64,000 nt of DNA from an uncultured Bryobacterales bacterium (GTDB taxonomy: Bacteria > Acidobacteriota > Terriglobia > Bryobacterales > UBA6623), in contig OX638379.1 of the NCBI GenBank assembly GCA_951813605.1, positions 5,592,062-5,656,061 on the forward strand. The letters are read 5' to 3'. The translations under genes were made by a program, and so were the position numbers. Under the pieces are notes generated by a model that did not search any database, had not been told where the DNA came from, and saw only the letters and a program-made list of their open reading frames with translations. Positions 45,618-55,374 of the stretch are shown piece after piece (the stretch's first letter is position 1; each line of letters opens with the position of its first letter).

Positions 45618-46256
45618 ATGCGACTTTTCTGCGCGACTTGGACGGTTGTCGGGGCGCTCGCACTGCTGCCTCAAGCTGTCGCCGAGAATTTCACGGCCGT
45701 ACCGGGCGCGCCGGCCCCCGAGGCGGTTCCAGAGGCCACCCGGCAAATGATTGCGAGCGAGGGCGTGACCGTGAAGGCCGGAGACGTGGCCGTGGTCAGC
45801 TTCTGGATGCGCAGCGCCCCGTTCGAGGGCGATCCGGCCGGCGGATTCGGGGTGCGCTTCGACAACGTTCCGGAGGGGGCGTTTCTAGGCGTGCTGGAAT
45901 TCCCGGAGAAAGGCTCGGACTTCCGCGAGCAGTCTGTGCCGCCGGGCATTTACACCATCCGCTTCGGGCTGCATCCCGAGGACGGTAACCACATGGGCGT
46001 CGCGCCCAGCCGGGACTTTGCCCTGCTCTCGCCAGTGGACCAGGACTTGGAGATTGCTGAGAACTTCGACTTCGACGGCATCGTGGAATTGAGCGCCAAG
46101 GTCGGCAACCCGCACCCGACAGTGGCGCGGCTGGAGCTGCCCGAGGGCAACGAAGGTCCTCATCTGTGGGAGAACGACTACGAGCATTGGGTGCTCGACC
46201 TGCCGGTGGCCGACACGGTCGTAGGGATCGTGGTGGAGGGCCATGCAGACGAATAG
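45618..46256 (+). CDS. hypothetical exported protein
   Basis: A 212-residue protein with a good ribosome-binding site (AGAGGAGA) before ATG 45618. The signal peptide runs to about residue 22 (TWTVVGALALLPQAVA). The mature protein has GVTVKAGDVAVVSFWMRSAP, PPGIYTIRFGLHPEDGNHMG, APSRDFALLSPVDQDL and a beta-rich C-terminus (VGNPHPTVARLELPEGNE). It looks like a small beta-sandwich, similar in style to acidobacterial exported proteins of unknown role. No motif allows a function. Confidence 0.7.
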   Translation: MRLFCATWTVVGALALLPQAVAENFTAVPGAPAPEAVPEATRQMIASEGVTVKAGDVAVVSFWMRSAPFEGDPAGGFGVRFDNVPEGAFLGVLEFPEKGSDFREQSVPPGIYTIRFGLHPEDGNHMGVAPSRDFALLSPVDQDLEIAENFDFDGIVELSAKVGNPHPTVARLELPEGNEGPHLWENDYEHWVLDLPVADTVVGIVVEGHADE

Positions 46257-46451
46257 GTCAGGCGCGCTGCCGCGACGGCGCCCGGACCCGACCATTTGCT
46301 AACTTGAACAAGCCGCGCTAGCGAGCTGTCGCACGCCGCTGGAAGCGTTCCGGCGGTCGGCTTGCAGCTGGCGGGTCGACGGGCCAGTTCAGCGCGAGGT
46401 GTTCGCGCGGGCAGCTTGGCGCTGCGATTTCATGACTGGGATGCGTGGCGC

Positions 46452-46480
46452 TTGACGAACGGCAACTGATAGCCTATGAT
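46452..46480 (+). promoter_or_regulatory. sigma-70-type promoter of the str-S10-spc cluster
   Basis: TTGACG at 46452-46457 and TATGAT at 46475-46480 are separated by exactly 17 nt, each one base from consensus. Transcription would start near 46487. It is the best promoter match I see in the window and lies at the head of the ribosomal protein genes. Confidence 0.8.
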
Positions 46481-46737
46481 TGATTGAAGAGTTGGTTCGA
46501 GAGTCTGTTCCGCTGTCTGTCTCTAGGTTGGGGCGGGGACCGGGGCCGGCTCTTGCTTTATTCCGGGCCCTGCGGGGATTGCTTGTTTCGCTGCCAGGGG
46601 CCTGGAATCGGAAGTGGGGATCCGCAAGGGGGTCCCTGGGGTTGAGGCCGCGTCGGAACCGAAGCTGACAAGGCTCCTTCGCGGGGTCGCTATGGCCGGG
46701 GCGCGGGGCTACGAGGAGACTTGGGAGATTGGGGGTA

Positions 46738-46758
46738 GCGCGCGCCTGTGGCGCGCGT
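46738..46758 (+). promoter_or_regulatory. strong hairpin in the rpsL leader
   Basis: GCGCGCGCC pairs with GGCGCGCGT (nine pairs, the last G-U) around a TGT loop, ending 29 nt before the rpsL GTG. It has no T-run, so it is not a simple terminator. It is placed to influence translation start or RNA stability. Confidence 0.6.
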
Positions 46759-46787
46759 TATCGGTCGCAGGGAGTGGAAGAAGGATC

Positions 46788-47162
46788 GTGCCTACATTCA
46801 GCCAGCTCGTTCGCAAGGGACGCAAGGTGCCGAAGTACAAGACATCCTCGCCAGCCCTGCAGAAGTGCCCTCAAAAGCGCGGCGTCTGTACCCGCGTCTA
46901 CACCGTGACTCCCAAGAAACCGAATTCGGCACTGCGCAAGGTGGCGCGCGTCCGTTTGACCAACAGCATCGAGGTCACCACATACATACCCGGCGTTGGA
47001 CACAACCTCCAGGAGCACTCGATCGTCTTGATTCGGGGCGGCCGCGTCAAGGACCTTCCGGGAGTCCGCTATCACGTCGTGCGGGGCGCCTTGGACGCTG
47101 CGGGCGTCGAGGACCGTCGGCAGTCGCGCAGCAAGTACGGGGCCAAGCGACCGAAGAAGTAG
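46788..47162 (+). CDS. rpsL: 30S ribosomal protein S12
   Basis: A 124-residue decoding-centre protein. The start is GTG 46788 with AAGGA just upstream, giving VPTFSQLVRKGRKVPKYKTS as the canonical N-terminus. KKPNSALRKVARVRLTN contains the conserved PNSA loop with the lysine whose changes give streptomycin resistance in other bacteria, and GRVKDLPGVRYHVVRG follows. Streptomycin-sensitive residues appear wild type. It is first gene of the cluster; rpsG starts 17 nt after its stop. Confidence 0.98.
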   Translation: MPTFSQLVRKGRKVPKYKTSSPALQKCPQKRGVCTRVYTVTPKKPNSALRKVARVRLTNSIEVTTYIPGVGHNLQEHSIVLIRGGRVKDLPGVRYHVVRGALDAAGVEDRRQSRSKYGAKRPKK

Positions 47163-47179
47163 GGAGCCTAGGAAAGACC

Positions 47180-47650
47180 ATGCCTCGCAGACGAGAAGTG
47201 CCCGTCAGGGTGCCCGCCCCAGACCCCGTCTATAGTTCCACGCTCGTCTCGAAGTTCATCAATTGCATGATGTGGGACGGCAAGAAGTCTGTGTCGGAGA
47301 GGATCTTTTACCGTGCCATGGAGAGGATCCGTGAGCGCACCGGAGAGGATCCGCTGCCGATCTTCAAGAAGGCCGTTGAGAACGCCAAGCCAGTGGTCGA
47401 AGTGAAGTCGCGAAGGGTGGGCGGAGCCAACTACCAGGTTCCGATCGAGGTGCGGACGAATCGCCGCCAGTCGCTGGCTCTTCGCTGGCTGATCCGCAAC
47501 GCGCGCAATCGAAGCGAGAACCGCATGGAGCAGCGCCTCGGCACCGAGTTGCTGGAGGCGGCCCAGGGCCGCGGCACGACGATCAAGAAGAAGGACGACG
47601 TCCACCGCATGGCGGAAGCCAACAAGGCTTTCGCGCATTTCCGCTGGTAG
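47180..47650 (+). CDS. rpsG: 30S ribosomal protein S7
   Basis: A 156-residue primary 16S rRNA-binding protein of the 30S head. MPRRREVPVRVPAPDPVYSS and VSKFINCMMWDGKKSVSERI are conserved, ending in the typical EANKAFAHFRW. In E. coli S7 represses its own operon by binding the S12-S7 intercistronic RNA. Here that gap is only 17 nt, so any such control would have to act elsewhere, possibly in the long rpsL leader. Confidence 0.98.
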   Translation: MPRRREVPVRVPAPDPVYSSTLVSKFINCMMWDGKKSVSERIFYRAMERIRERTGEDPLPIFKKAVENAKPVVEVKSRRVGGANYQVPIEVRTNRRQSLALRWLIRNARNRSENRMEQRLGTELLEAAQGRGTTIKKKDDVHRMAEANKAFAHFRW

Positions 47651-47681
47651 CGGCCCAGAGACGGTTCCAAGGAACATTCCC

Positions 47682-49769
47682 ATGCCCCGCACAGTCCCGC
47701 TAGCGAGCTACCGGAACATTGGTATTGCCGCGCACATAGACGCAGGCAAGACTACGACGACGGAGCGCATTCTCTACTACACCGGGCGCCTGCACCGGAT
47801 GGGCGAGGTGCATGACGGCACCGCGACCATGGACTACATGGAGCAGGAGCAGGAGCGCGGCATCACGATCACCTCGGCCGCTACGACCTGCTTCTGGCGA
47901 GATCACCAGATCAATATCATCGACACGCCCGGCCACGTCGATTTCACGGCCGAGGTGGAGCGCTCGCTGCGGGTGCTGGACGGCGCGATCGCTCTGTTCG
48001 ACGCCGTCGCGGGAGTCCAGCCTCAGTCGGAAACCGTGTGGCGGCAGGCTGACAAGTACCGTGTCCCGCGTCTGGCCTTCATTAACAAGATGGATCGGGT
48101 CGGCGCGAACTTCGACTACGCCGTCCAGACCCTCGTCGACCGCCTCAAGGCCAATCCAGTGCCGATCCAGCTGCCGATCGGCACCGAGGACCGCCTCCGC
48201 GGGGTCGTGGATCTCGTCGAAATGCGCGGCATATTCTGGAAGGACGAGACCCTCGGCGCCGAATACGAGATAGACGACATTCCCGACGACTTGCTCGACA
48301 TAGCGCTTGACCGGCGCGAGAAGATGATCGAGAAGGTCGCGGAGGAGGACGAGGCCCTTTTCGAGCTCTATGTCGACGGCGGCGAAATCGGTGTCGCGGA
48401 GCTCCAAGCCGCCATCCGGCGCGCGACAATCGCCATGCGTGTCACGCCTGTGCTGTGCGGGTCGGCCTTCAAGTACAAGGGTGTCCAGCGGCTGCTTGAC
48501 GCAGTCGTTGACTACCTTCCGTCGCCGCGAGACGTCCCGCCCGTGCAAGGCACCGACCTGGCTGGCGGGCGATCGCTGGCGCGCGACGCGGTCGACAGCG
48601 CCCCGTTCTCGGCGTTGGTCTTCAAGATCCTTACGGATCCGTACGTCGGGCAGCTGGCATTCCTAAGGGTGTATTCCGGCTCGTTCCGCGCGGGCGGCAG
48701 GGTGTTCAACGTGTCCAAGGGACGCACCGAGCGGATCGGCCGTCTGCTGCGCATGCACGCCGCCAAGCGCGAGGACGTCCGCGAGGCGATGGCTGGGGAA
48801 ATCGTGGCGGTGGTCGGTCTTAAGACGGTCCAGACTGGCGATACGATTTGCGACCCGGCGGATCCGATTGTGCTGGAGCAGATCGACTTCCCGAACCCCG
48901 TTCTCTCCTTGGCGATCGAGCCCAAGACCAAGGCCGACCAGCAGAAAATCGGCATGGCCCTGACAAAGCTGTCGCAGGAGGACCCCACCTTCCGCGTGGA
49001 GTCGGATTCCGAGACGGGCCAGACGATCCTGTCGGGCATGGGGGAGCTGCATCTCGAGATCCTTGTCGACCGCCTGCTGCGTGAATTCCAGGTGGCGGCT
49101 GATATCGGGCGCCCGCAGGTCGCCTACCGCGAGACGATTCTCAGACCTGCAGAGGGGGAGGGCCGCTTCGTAAGGCAATCGGGCGGCCGCGGCCAGTACG
49201 GTCATTGCAAGATCCGCGTAGAGCCCTCGGAGAACGGCGATGTGGAGTTCGTCGACGAGATATTTGGCGGCGCCATACCCAAGGAGTTCGTGAAGGCCGT
49301 CGAGAAAGGGGTCCGCGAGGCCTTGGCCAACGGCGCGCTGGCCGGCTACGAGACCGTCGGCGTGCGGATCACCGTTTACGACGGCACCCACCACGAGGTC
49401 GATAGCTCCGAGATTGCGTTCAAGGTAGCCGGATCAATGGCTTGGAGGGACGCGGCGACTCGCGCCCGTCCGGCGCTGCTCGAACCGGTCATGGCGATCG
49501 AAGTCGTCGTGCCCGAAGAGTACATGGGCGATGTCCTCGCGGATATCGGCATGCGGCGCGGGCGTATCGAGGGCATGAAGCTGCGGGGCTCGACCCAGGT
49601 GATCAAGGGCTTCGTCCCGCTGGCCGAGATGTTCGGTTACGCGACGGATCTTAGGTCGTGCACGCAGGGGCGTGGCAGCTACACAATGCATCTTCACGGG
49701 TACGAGCAGGCGCCGTCTGCCGTGCAGCGGGAAATCGTGAGCCGCATGCGCGGCAAGGTGGTCCGTTGA
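47682..49769 (+). CDS. fusA: elongation factor G
   Basis: A 695-residue translocation GTPase. G1 is in IGIAAHIDAGKTTTTERILY, switch II in IDTPGHVDFTAEVERSLRVL, G4 in FINKMDRVGANFD. Domain IV has FVRQSGGRGQYGHCKIRVEP. The effector region ERGITITSAATT is standard. It has normal length for EF-G1 and sits in the classical str order between rpsG and tuf. Confidence 0.98.
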   Translation: MPRTVPLASYRNIGIAAHIDAGKTTTTERILYYTGRLHRMGEVHDGTATMDYMEQEQERGITITSAATTCFWRDHQINIIDTPGHVDFTAEVERSLRVLDGAIALFDAVAGVQPQSETVWRQADKYRVPRLAFINKMDRVGANFDYAVQTLVDRLKANPVPIQLPIGTEDRLRGVVDLVEMRGIFWKDETLGAEYEIDDIPDDLLDIALDRREKMIEKVAEEDEALFELYVDGGEIGVAELQAAIRRATIAMRVTPVLCGSAFKYKGVQRLLDAVVDYLPSPRDVPPVQGTDLAGGRSLARDAVDSAPFSALVFKILTDPYVGQLAFLRVYSGSFRAGGRVFNVSKGRTERIGRLLRMHAAKREDVREAMAGEIVAVVGLKTVQTGDTICDPADPIVLEQIDFPNPVLSLAIEPKTKADQQKIGMALTKLSQEDPTFRVESDSETGQTILSGMGELHLEILVDRLLREFQVAADIGRPQVAYRETILRPAEGEGRFVRQSGGRGQYGHCKIRVEPSENGDVEFVDEIFGGAIPKEFVKAVEKGVREALANGALAGYETVGVRITVYDGTHHEVDSSEIAFKVAGSMAWRDAATRARPALLEPVMAIEVVVPEEYMGDVLADIGMRRGRIEGMKLRGSTQVIKGFVPLAEMFGYATDLRSCTQGRGSYTMHLHGYEQAPSAVQREIVSRMRGKVVR

Positions 49770-49806
49770 GGCCGCCGGGGCAAGCAACGCAAGAGGATAC
49801 AAGACA

Positions 49807-50994
<1,188 letters not shown>

Positions 50995-51034
50995 GTGGAT
51001 TTGGTCCGCGGGAATCGAAAGGACACCGACAGCG

Positions 51035-51352
51035 ATGCCGAAGGAAAGAATCCGGATCCGCCTGAAGGCGTACGATTACCGCGTGCTCGACCAGTCGACG
51101 AGCGAGATCGTGAGCACGGCCCAGCGCACTGGCGCCCAGATCGCCGGCCCGATCCCGCTGCCTACGGTAAAGAACAAGTACACGGTGCTGCGCTCGGTTC
51201 ACGCGGACAAGCGCTCCCGGGAGCAGTTCGAAATCCGCACCCACAAGAGGCTCTTGGACATCTTGGAGCCGACGCAGGACACGGTTGACGCGCTCATGCG
51301 CCTCGACCTGCCCGCCGGGGTCGATGTCGAGATCAAGGCCTTCGGAGCGTAG
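51035..51352 (+). CDS. rpsJ: 30S ribosomal protein S10 (NusE)
   Basis: A 105-residue protein of the 30S head and partner of NusB in antitermination. Conserved blocks are ERIRIRLKAYDYRVLDQSTS, GPIPLPTVKNKYTVLRSVHA and EQFEIRTHKRLLDILEPTQD. It opens the S10 part of the cluster, 40 nt after tuf. Confidence 0.98.
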   Translation: MPKERIRIRLKAYDYRVLDQSTSEIVSTAQRTGAQIAGPIPLPTVKNKYTVLRSVHADKRSREQFEIRTHKRLLDILEPTQDTVDALMRLDLPAGVDVEIKAFGA

Positions 51353-51397
51353 CGACGCGTAGACGTGAGTACGACAGACGCAGGAGAGTGGGACGAC

Positions 51398-52027
51398 ATG
51401 GCGCCGGGAATCCTAGGAAAGAAGATCGGGATGACGCAGTTATTCGACGCGGACGGTCGCGTCGTGCCGGTGACGGTGCTGCAAGCCGGACCGTGCGTTG
51501 TCGTCCAGCGCAAGAGCGCGGGCAAGGACGGCTACGAGGCCGTGCAGCTGGGCTTGGTGGATTTTCGGCGGGAGAAGCTGGTCAACAAGCCGGCCCGCGG
51601 GCACTTTGCAAAGGCCGGCGTGGAGCCCGCCCGATTCTTGCGCGAGTTTCGCCTTGAAGACGGGACCGAGGGTCTCCAGCCAGGTGACCGCGTCCTGGCC
51701 GAGGAGTTCCGCCCGAAGCAAAAGGTCGACGTGATCGGAATCAGCAAGGGCAAGGGCTTCCAGGGCGTTGTCAAACGCCACAACTTCCGCGGCGGCCGAG
51801 CCACGCACGGCTCGATGTTCCATCGCGCGCCGGGCTCGATCGGCCAGAGCGCCTATCCCTCGCGCGTTTTCAAGGGTGTGCGGCTGCCCGGCCAAATGGG
51901 CGGCAAGCGCGTTACGGTCCGAGGCCTCGAGATCGTCGATGTGCAGGCCGATGCCAACGTCATTCTCGTACGGGGCGCGGTGCCCGGGGCTAGAGGCGGA
52001 TTCGTTGCGATCCGCAGAGCGAGGTAG
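51398..52027 (+). CDS. rplC: 50S ribosomal protein L3
   Basis: A 209-residue early-assembly 23S-binding protein. ATG 51398 with GGAGAG upstream gives APGILGKKIGMTQLFDADGR; an in-frame GTG at 51365 would add 11 residues. GISKGKGFQGVVKRHNFRGG and PGSIGQSAYPSRVFKG carry the central loop reaching the peptidyl-transferase centre, including the conserved Gln that some bacteria methylate. Confidence 0.97.
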   Translation: MAPGILGKKIGMTQLFDADGRVVPVTVLQAGPCVVVQRKSAGKDGYEAVQLGLVDFRREKLVNKPARGHFAKAGVEPARFLREFRLEDGTEGLQPGDRVLAEEFRPKQKVDVIGISKGKGFQGVVKRHNFRGGRATHGSMFHRAPGSIGQSAYPSRVFKGVRLPGQMGGKRVTVRGLEIVDVQADANVILVRGAVPGARGGFVAIRRAR

Positions 52028-52033
52028 GGAGCC

Positions 52034-52657
52034 ATGCCTACTGTGGACGTATTCGATCTCCAGAACCGCAAGGTGGAGGAGCTCGACTTGGCGGACAGCG
52101 TCTTCGGCGCGCCGGTCAACGAGGCTCTGATCCATCAGGCGGTCGTTGCCTATCGGGCCAACATTCGCGCTGGCACGCACAAGACCAAGGGTCGCGGCGA
52201 GGTGGCGGGTTCGGGACGCAAGCCCTGGCGCCAGAAGGGCACGGGGCGCGCACGGATCGGCTCGCGACGCTCGCCCCTGTGGAGAGGCGGAGGCACGGCC
52301 CACGGGCCGCGGCCGCGCTCACACGCCAAGAGGCTTCCGCGGAAAATGCTGCGCTCGGCCCTGCGCTCGGCGCTGTCGGCTCGCTTGAGCGACGAATGCG
52401 TCACCGTGGTCCGTGATTTCGACCTTCCGAGCCACAAGACCAAGGAGTTCCGCGGCGTGCTCGAGACGCTCGGCACAGCGCGCAGCGTCCTGGTCGTCAG
52501 TAACGGGGCCAACGAGAATCTAGCGCGGTCCAGCCGCAACCTTCCCGAGGTGGAGCTGATATCTAGCGCCCAGCTGCATCCCTATGTGGTGCTGAAGTAC
52601 CGGCGCATCTTGATCTCGGCCCAAGCCGCCCGCAAGTGCTGCGAGGTGCTCGCATGA
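52034..52657 (+). CDS. rplD: 50S ribosomal protein L4
   Basis: A 207-residue protein with the globular domain (KVEELDLADSVFGAPVNEAL) and the long exit-tunnel loop GRGEVAGSGRKPWRQKGTGR followed by ARIGSRRSPLWRGGG. In enterobacteria L4 represses the S10 operon. No L4 target site was looked for successfully here. Its stop overlaps the rplW start (ATGA). Confidence 0.97.
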   Translation: MPTVDVFDLQNRKVEELDLADSVFGAPVNEALIHQAVVAYRANIRAGTHKTKGRGEVAGSGRKPWRQKGTGRARIGSRRSPLWRGGGTAHGPRPRSHAKRLPRKMLRSALRSALSARLSDECVTVVRDFDLPSHKTKEFRGVLETLGTARSVLVVSNGANENLARSSRNLPEVELISSAQLHPYVVLKYRRILISAQAARKCCEVLA

Positions 52658-52941
52658 GTCCCTACCAAGTGATCGTCGGCCCGCTCGTCACGGAGAAGGC
52701 CGAGCAGGGGCGCGTCAACGAGCAGACCCTTTGCTTTCGCGTGCATCCCAAGGCCACCAAGACCGACGTCAAGAACGCGGTTCACGCGATCTTCCAAGTC
52801 GAGGTTGACAGCGTCCGGACGGCGCGGTACGTCGGCAAGATGCGTCGGCAGGGCCGCTTCCGCGGTCGGCGTCCGGATTGGAAGAAGGCTTACGTGAAAC
52901 TCAAGGAAGGCGAGAAAACGGTGGAGTACACCCAGATCTAG
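52654..52941 (+). CDS. rplW: 50S ribosomal protein L23
   Basis: A 95-residue protein at the tunnel exit, docking site for trigger factor and SRP. ATG 52654 overlaps the rplD stop by 4 nt. SPYQVIVGPLVTEKAEQGRV is the usual start, then FRVHPKATKTDVKNAVHAIF and the basic loop RRQGRFRGRRPDWKKAYVKL. Confidence 0.97.
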   Translation: MSPYQVIVGPLVTEKAEQGRVNEQTLCFRVHPKATKTDVKNAVHAIFQVEVDSVRTARYVGKMRRQGRFRGRRPDWKKAYVKLKEGEKTVEYTQI

Positions 52942-52968
52942 CGGTGCGCGATCCCGGAACAGCAAGCC

Positions 52969-53805
52969 ATGCCGATCAAGACATACAGGCCAACCACGCC
53001 GACGCGGCGCTTTCAGACCGTGACCACACGTCACGAGCTCACACGCTCGCGGCCGGAGAAATCGCTGGCCAGAGGCAAGCACAAGCACGGAGGCCGCAAC
53101 AACAAAGGCCGCATTTGCGTCCGGTTCCGCGGCGGGGGCGCGAAGCGCAAGTACAGGGAGATCGACTTCAAGCGGCAAAAGCACGGCGTTCCCGCCAAGG
53201 TTGCCTCCGTGGAGTACGATCCGAACCGGTCGGCGAACATCGCTTTGCTGCATTACGCCGACGGCGACAAGCGCTACATTCTCCAGCCGGTCGGGCTTGC
53301 GGTCGGCATGCAAGTGATCTCGGGAGAGGACGCGGATATTTTGGTGGGCAATGCCCTGCCGTTGAGGCGCATTCCGCCGGGCACGCTCGTGCATAACGTC
53401 GAGCTGCGTCCCGGCAAGGGCGGCCAGATGGCGCGCGCTGCCGGCGCCGAGGTGCGGTTGATTTCCCGCGAGGGCGGGTACGCCTTGCTGCGGCTGCCCT
53501 CGGGCGAGCTGCGGAGGGTTCTCGAAGAGTGCATGGCGACGGTCGGACGAGTCGGCAACGTTGACCACGGCAACGTGGACCTAGGCAAGGCCGGACGTCG
53601 TCGCTGGCTGGGACGGCGCCCGCACAATCGTGGCGTGACGATGAACCCCGTGGACCATCCGCACGGGGGCGGCGAAGGCAAGAGCTCGGGGGGGCGCCAT
53701 CCGGTCACGCCTTGGGGCAAGCCCACACGGGGCTACAAGACCCGTCGCAACCCGCGTACCGACCGCTACATCGTGTCTCGACGCGGTAGCAAGAGAAGAG
53801 GCTAG
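52969..53805 (+). CDS. rplB: 50S ribosomal protein L2
   Basis: A 278-residue 23S-binding protein needed for subunit joining and peptidyl-transferase activity. PIKTYRPTTPTRRFQTVTTR opens it. GRNNKGRICVRFRGGGAKRK and NPVDHPHGGGEGKSSGGRHP contain the conserved C-terminal His region near the catalytic centre. Confidence 0.98.
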   Translation: MPIKTYRPTTPTRRFQTVTTRHELTRSRPEKSLARGKHKHGGRNNKGRICVRFRGGGAKRKYREIDFKRQKHGVPAKVASVEYDPNRSANIALLHYADGDKRYILQPVGLAVGMQVISGEDADILVGNALPLRRIPPGTLVHNVELRPGKGGQMARAAGAEVRLISREGGYALLRLPSGELRRVLEECMATVGRVGNVDHGNVDLGKAGRRRWLGRRPHNRGVTMNPVDHPHGGGEGKSSGGRHPVTPWGKPTRGYKTRRNPRTDRYIVSRRGSKRRG

Positions 53806-53816
53806 GGGGCATCGAG

Positions 53817-54098
53817 ATGGGTCGTTCGATTAGGAAAGGGCCGTTCTACGACGAACATTTGCACCGCAAGGTGGAGGCCATGAACGAGTCCGGCCGGAAG
53901 CGCGTGATCAAGACTTGGTCGCGCCGTTCCACGGTGCTGCCGGAGTGGGTGAGCCACACCATCGCCGTCCATAACGGCCGCAAGTTCATTCCGGTGTTCA
54001 TCACCGAGAACATGGTGGGACACAAGCTGGGCGAGTTCGCCATGACGCGCACCTTCCGGGGCCACGCCGGCAGGGCCAAGTCGGGGCGGAGAGGTTAG
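53817..54098 (+). CDS. rpsS: 30S ribosomal protein S19
   Basis: A 93-residue protein of the 30S head. GRSIRKGPFYDEHLHRKVEA, IKTWSRRSTVLPEWVSHTIA and VHNGRKFIPVFITENMVGHK followed by LGEFAMTRTFRGHAG are all standard. It lies 11 nt after rplB and 4 nt before rplV. Confidence 0.98.
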   Translation: MGRSIRKGPFYDEHLHRKVEAMNESGRKRVIKTWSRRSTVLPEWVSHTIAVHNGRKFIPVFITENMVGHKLGEFAMTRTFRGHAGRAKSGRRG

Positions 54099-54102
54099 CG
54101 TC

Positions 54103-54459
54103 ATGCAGGCCGTCGCGAAGTGGAATTATGTGCGGGTCTCGCCTCAGAAGGCCCGCTTGGTCGCGGACTTGGTGCGCGGGCTTTACGCCGAGGAGGCGCT
54201 GGCGGTGCTGGAACGCACGAACAAGCGCGCCGCGGGGCTGATCCGCAAGGTGCTGCAGTCGGCGGTGGCGAATGCTGACGACCTAGGGGGCGATGTCGAC
54301 GAGCTGGTGGTCAAGTCGATCGTTGTCAACGAAGGGCCGCGCATGAAGCGCATGCGGGCGGCCGCGCGCGGTCGGGCCGCGCCCTACGTCCACCGTTTGG
54401 CGCACATCGTCATCACGGTGGCGGACGACAGCGACGAAGACGGAGAGGACGGGTTCTAG
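54103..54459 (+). CDS. rplV: 50S ribosomal protein L22
   Basis: A 118-residue protein whose loop lines the exit tunnel. AKWNYVRVSPQKARLVADLV and NEGPRMKRMRAAARGRAAPY, then VHRLAHIVITV are conserved. After this point there is an unusual acidic tail, ADDSDEDGEDGF, where most L22 proteins simply end with a short basic or neutral tail. Confidence 0.97.
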   Translation: MQAVAKWNYVRVSPQKARLVADLVRGLYAEEALAVLERTNKRAAGLIRKVLQSAVANADDLGGDVDELVVKSIVVNEGPRMKRMRAAARGRAAPYVHRLAHIVITVADDSDEDGEDGF

Positions 54460-54506
54460 AGCCGGGCAAGGGCTAGGTTCTGGAAGGAGACCGCGGAGGA
54501 CACGGC

Positions 54507-55370
54507 ATGGGTCAAAAGGTTCACCCCTACGGCTTTCGCCTCGGCTACACGAAGGTCTGGCGCTCGCGCTGGTACGCCCAGAAGGGCTATGCCGACCTAA
54601 TCAACGAGGACATTGAACTTAAGGAGCAGTTGCGCAAGCGCCTGAAGTCGGCCGGCATTAGCTCGATCGAGCTGGACCGGCCCGGCAACAAGCTGCGGAT
54701 AGCGATCCGCGCGTCCCGTCCCGGGATCATTATCGGCAAGCGGGGGTCAGAGATCGAGAAGCTCAAGGCCGAGCTCCAGGCGAAGACCAAGCGCGACATC
54801 TATATCGACATTCAGGAGGTCCACCGGCCAGAACTCGATGCGCAGCTGGTGTCGGAGTCGGTGGCAATTCAGATTGAGAAGCGGGTAAGCTTCCGCCGCG
54901 CGATGCGCAAGGCTGTGGAATTTGCCCAGCGCTTCGGCTGCAAGGGCATCAAGATCTGGGTTGCCGGACGCCTGAACGGCAAGATGATTGCCCGCAGCGA
55001 GTGGCATTTGCACGGCCGCCTGCCATTGCAGACGTTGCGCGCTGACATCGATTACGGCTTCAGCGAGGCGCATACCACCTACGGCGTGCTCGGCGTGAAG
55101 TGCTGGATCTACAAGGGCGAGATCATCGACCCGCGTGGCGCGGCGATTCGCAAGACAGGCCGCGAGAAACTCGAGCCCGCCCGGCGGCGCGAGGCGCGCT
55201 CGCAGGCCGAGCGGGAGCGCGCGAGATTGCGGCGCCCCCCCGCGGCTGCGCCGCCAGCCCCGAGTGCGAAGCCACCCGCCGCCGAGCAGCCTCCCGAGGG
55301 AGAAGCCGCGTTCCGGCCCCCCATAGCGCAATCAGGCGCGCCGCCGCCGCCCGGGGACAAGGAGGAGTAG
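54507..55370 (+). CDS. rpsC: 30S ribosomal protein S3 with extended C-terminus
   Basis: A 287-residue mRNA-entry protein. GQKVHPYGFRLGYTKVWRSR opens it, the KH domain has RPGIIIGKRGSEIEKLKAEL, and the C-terminal core has SVAIQIEKRVSFRRAMRKAV and GRLPLQTLRADIDYGFSEAH. Core homology ends near residue 215. The remaining 70 or so residues are Arg/Glu- then Pro/Ala-rich low complexity (RPPAAAPPAPSAKPPAAEQP) and probably disordered. E. coli S3 is 233 residues. Confidence 0.97.
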   Translation: MGQKVHPYGFRLGYTKVWRSRWYAQKGYADLINEDIELKEQLRKRLKSAGISSIELDRPGNKLRIAIRASRPGIIIGKRGSEIEKLKAELQAKTKRDIYIDIQEVHRPELDAQLVSESVAIQIEKRVSFRRAMRKAVEFAQRFGCKGIKIWVAGRLNGKMIARSEWHLHGRLPLQTLRADIDYGFSEAHTTYGVLGVKCWIYKGEIIDPRGAAIRKTGREKLEPARRREARSQAERERARLRRPPAAAPPAPSAKPPAAEQPPEGEAAFRPPIAQSGAPPPPGDKEE

Positions 55371-55374
55371 TCCC

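Larger units (their letters stand above)
46257..46787 (+). promoter_or_regulatory. leader region of the ribosomal protein operon
   Basis: A gene-free stretch of about 530 nt before rpsL. It contains the promoter at 46452-46480 and a roughly 300-nt transcribed leader with the hairpin at 46738-46758. A leader this long upstream of a str operon suggests post-initiation control, but no ribosomal-protein binding site can be named from sequence. Confidence 0.55.

Noticed and set aside
44784..45746. A 320-codon minus-strand frame across the DUF1326 gene and the terminator
   Set aside because: It runs through a confident terminator hairpin and opposite a gene with a signal peptide and family motifs.
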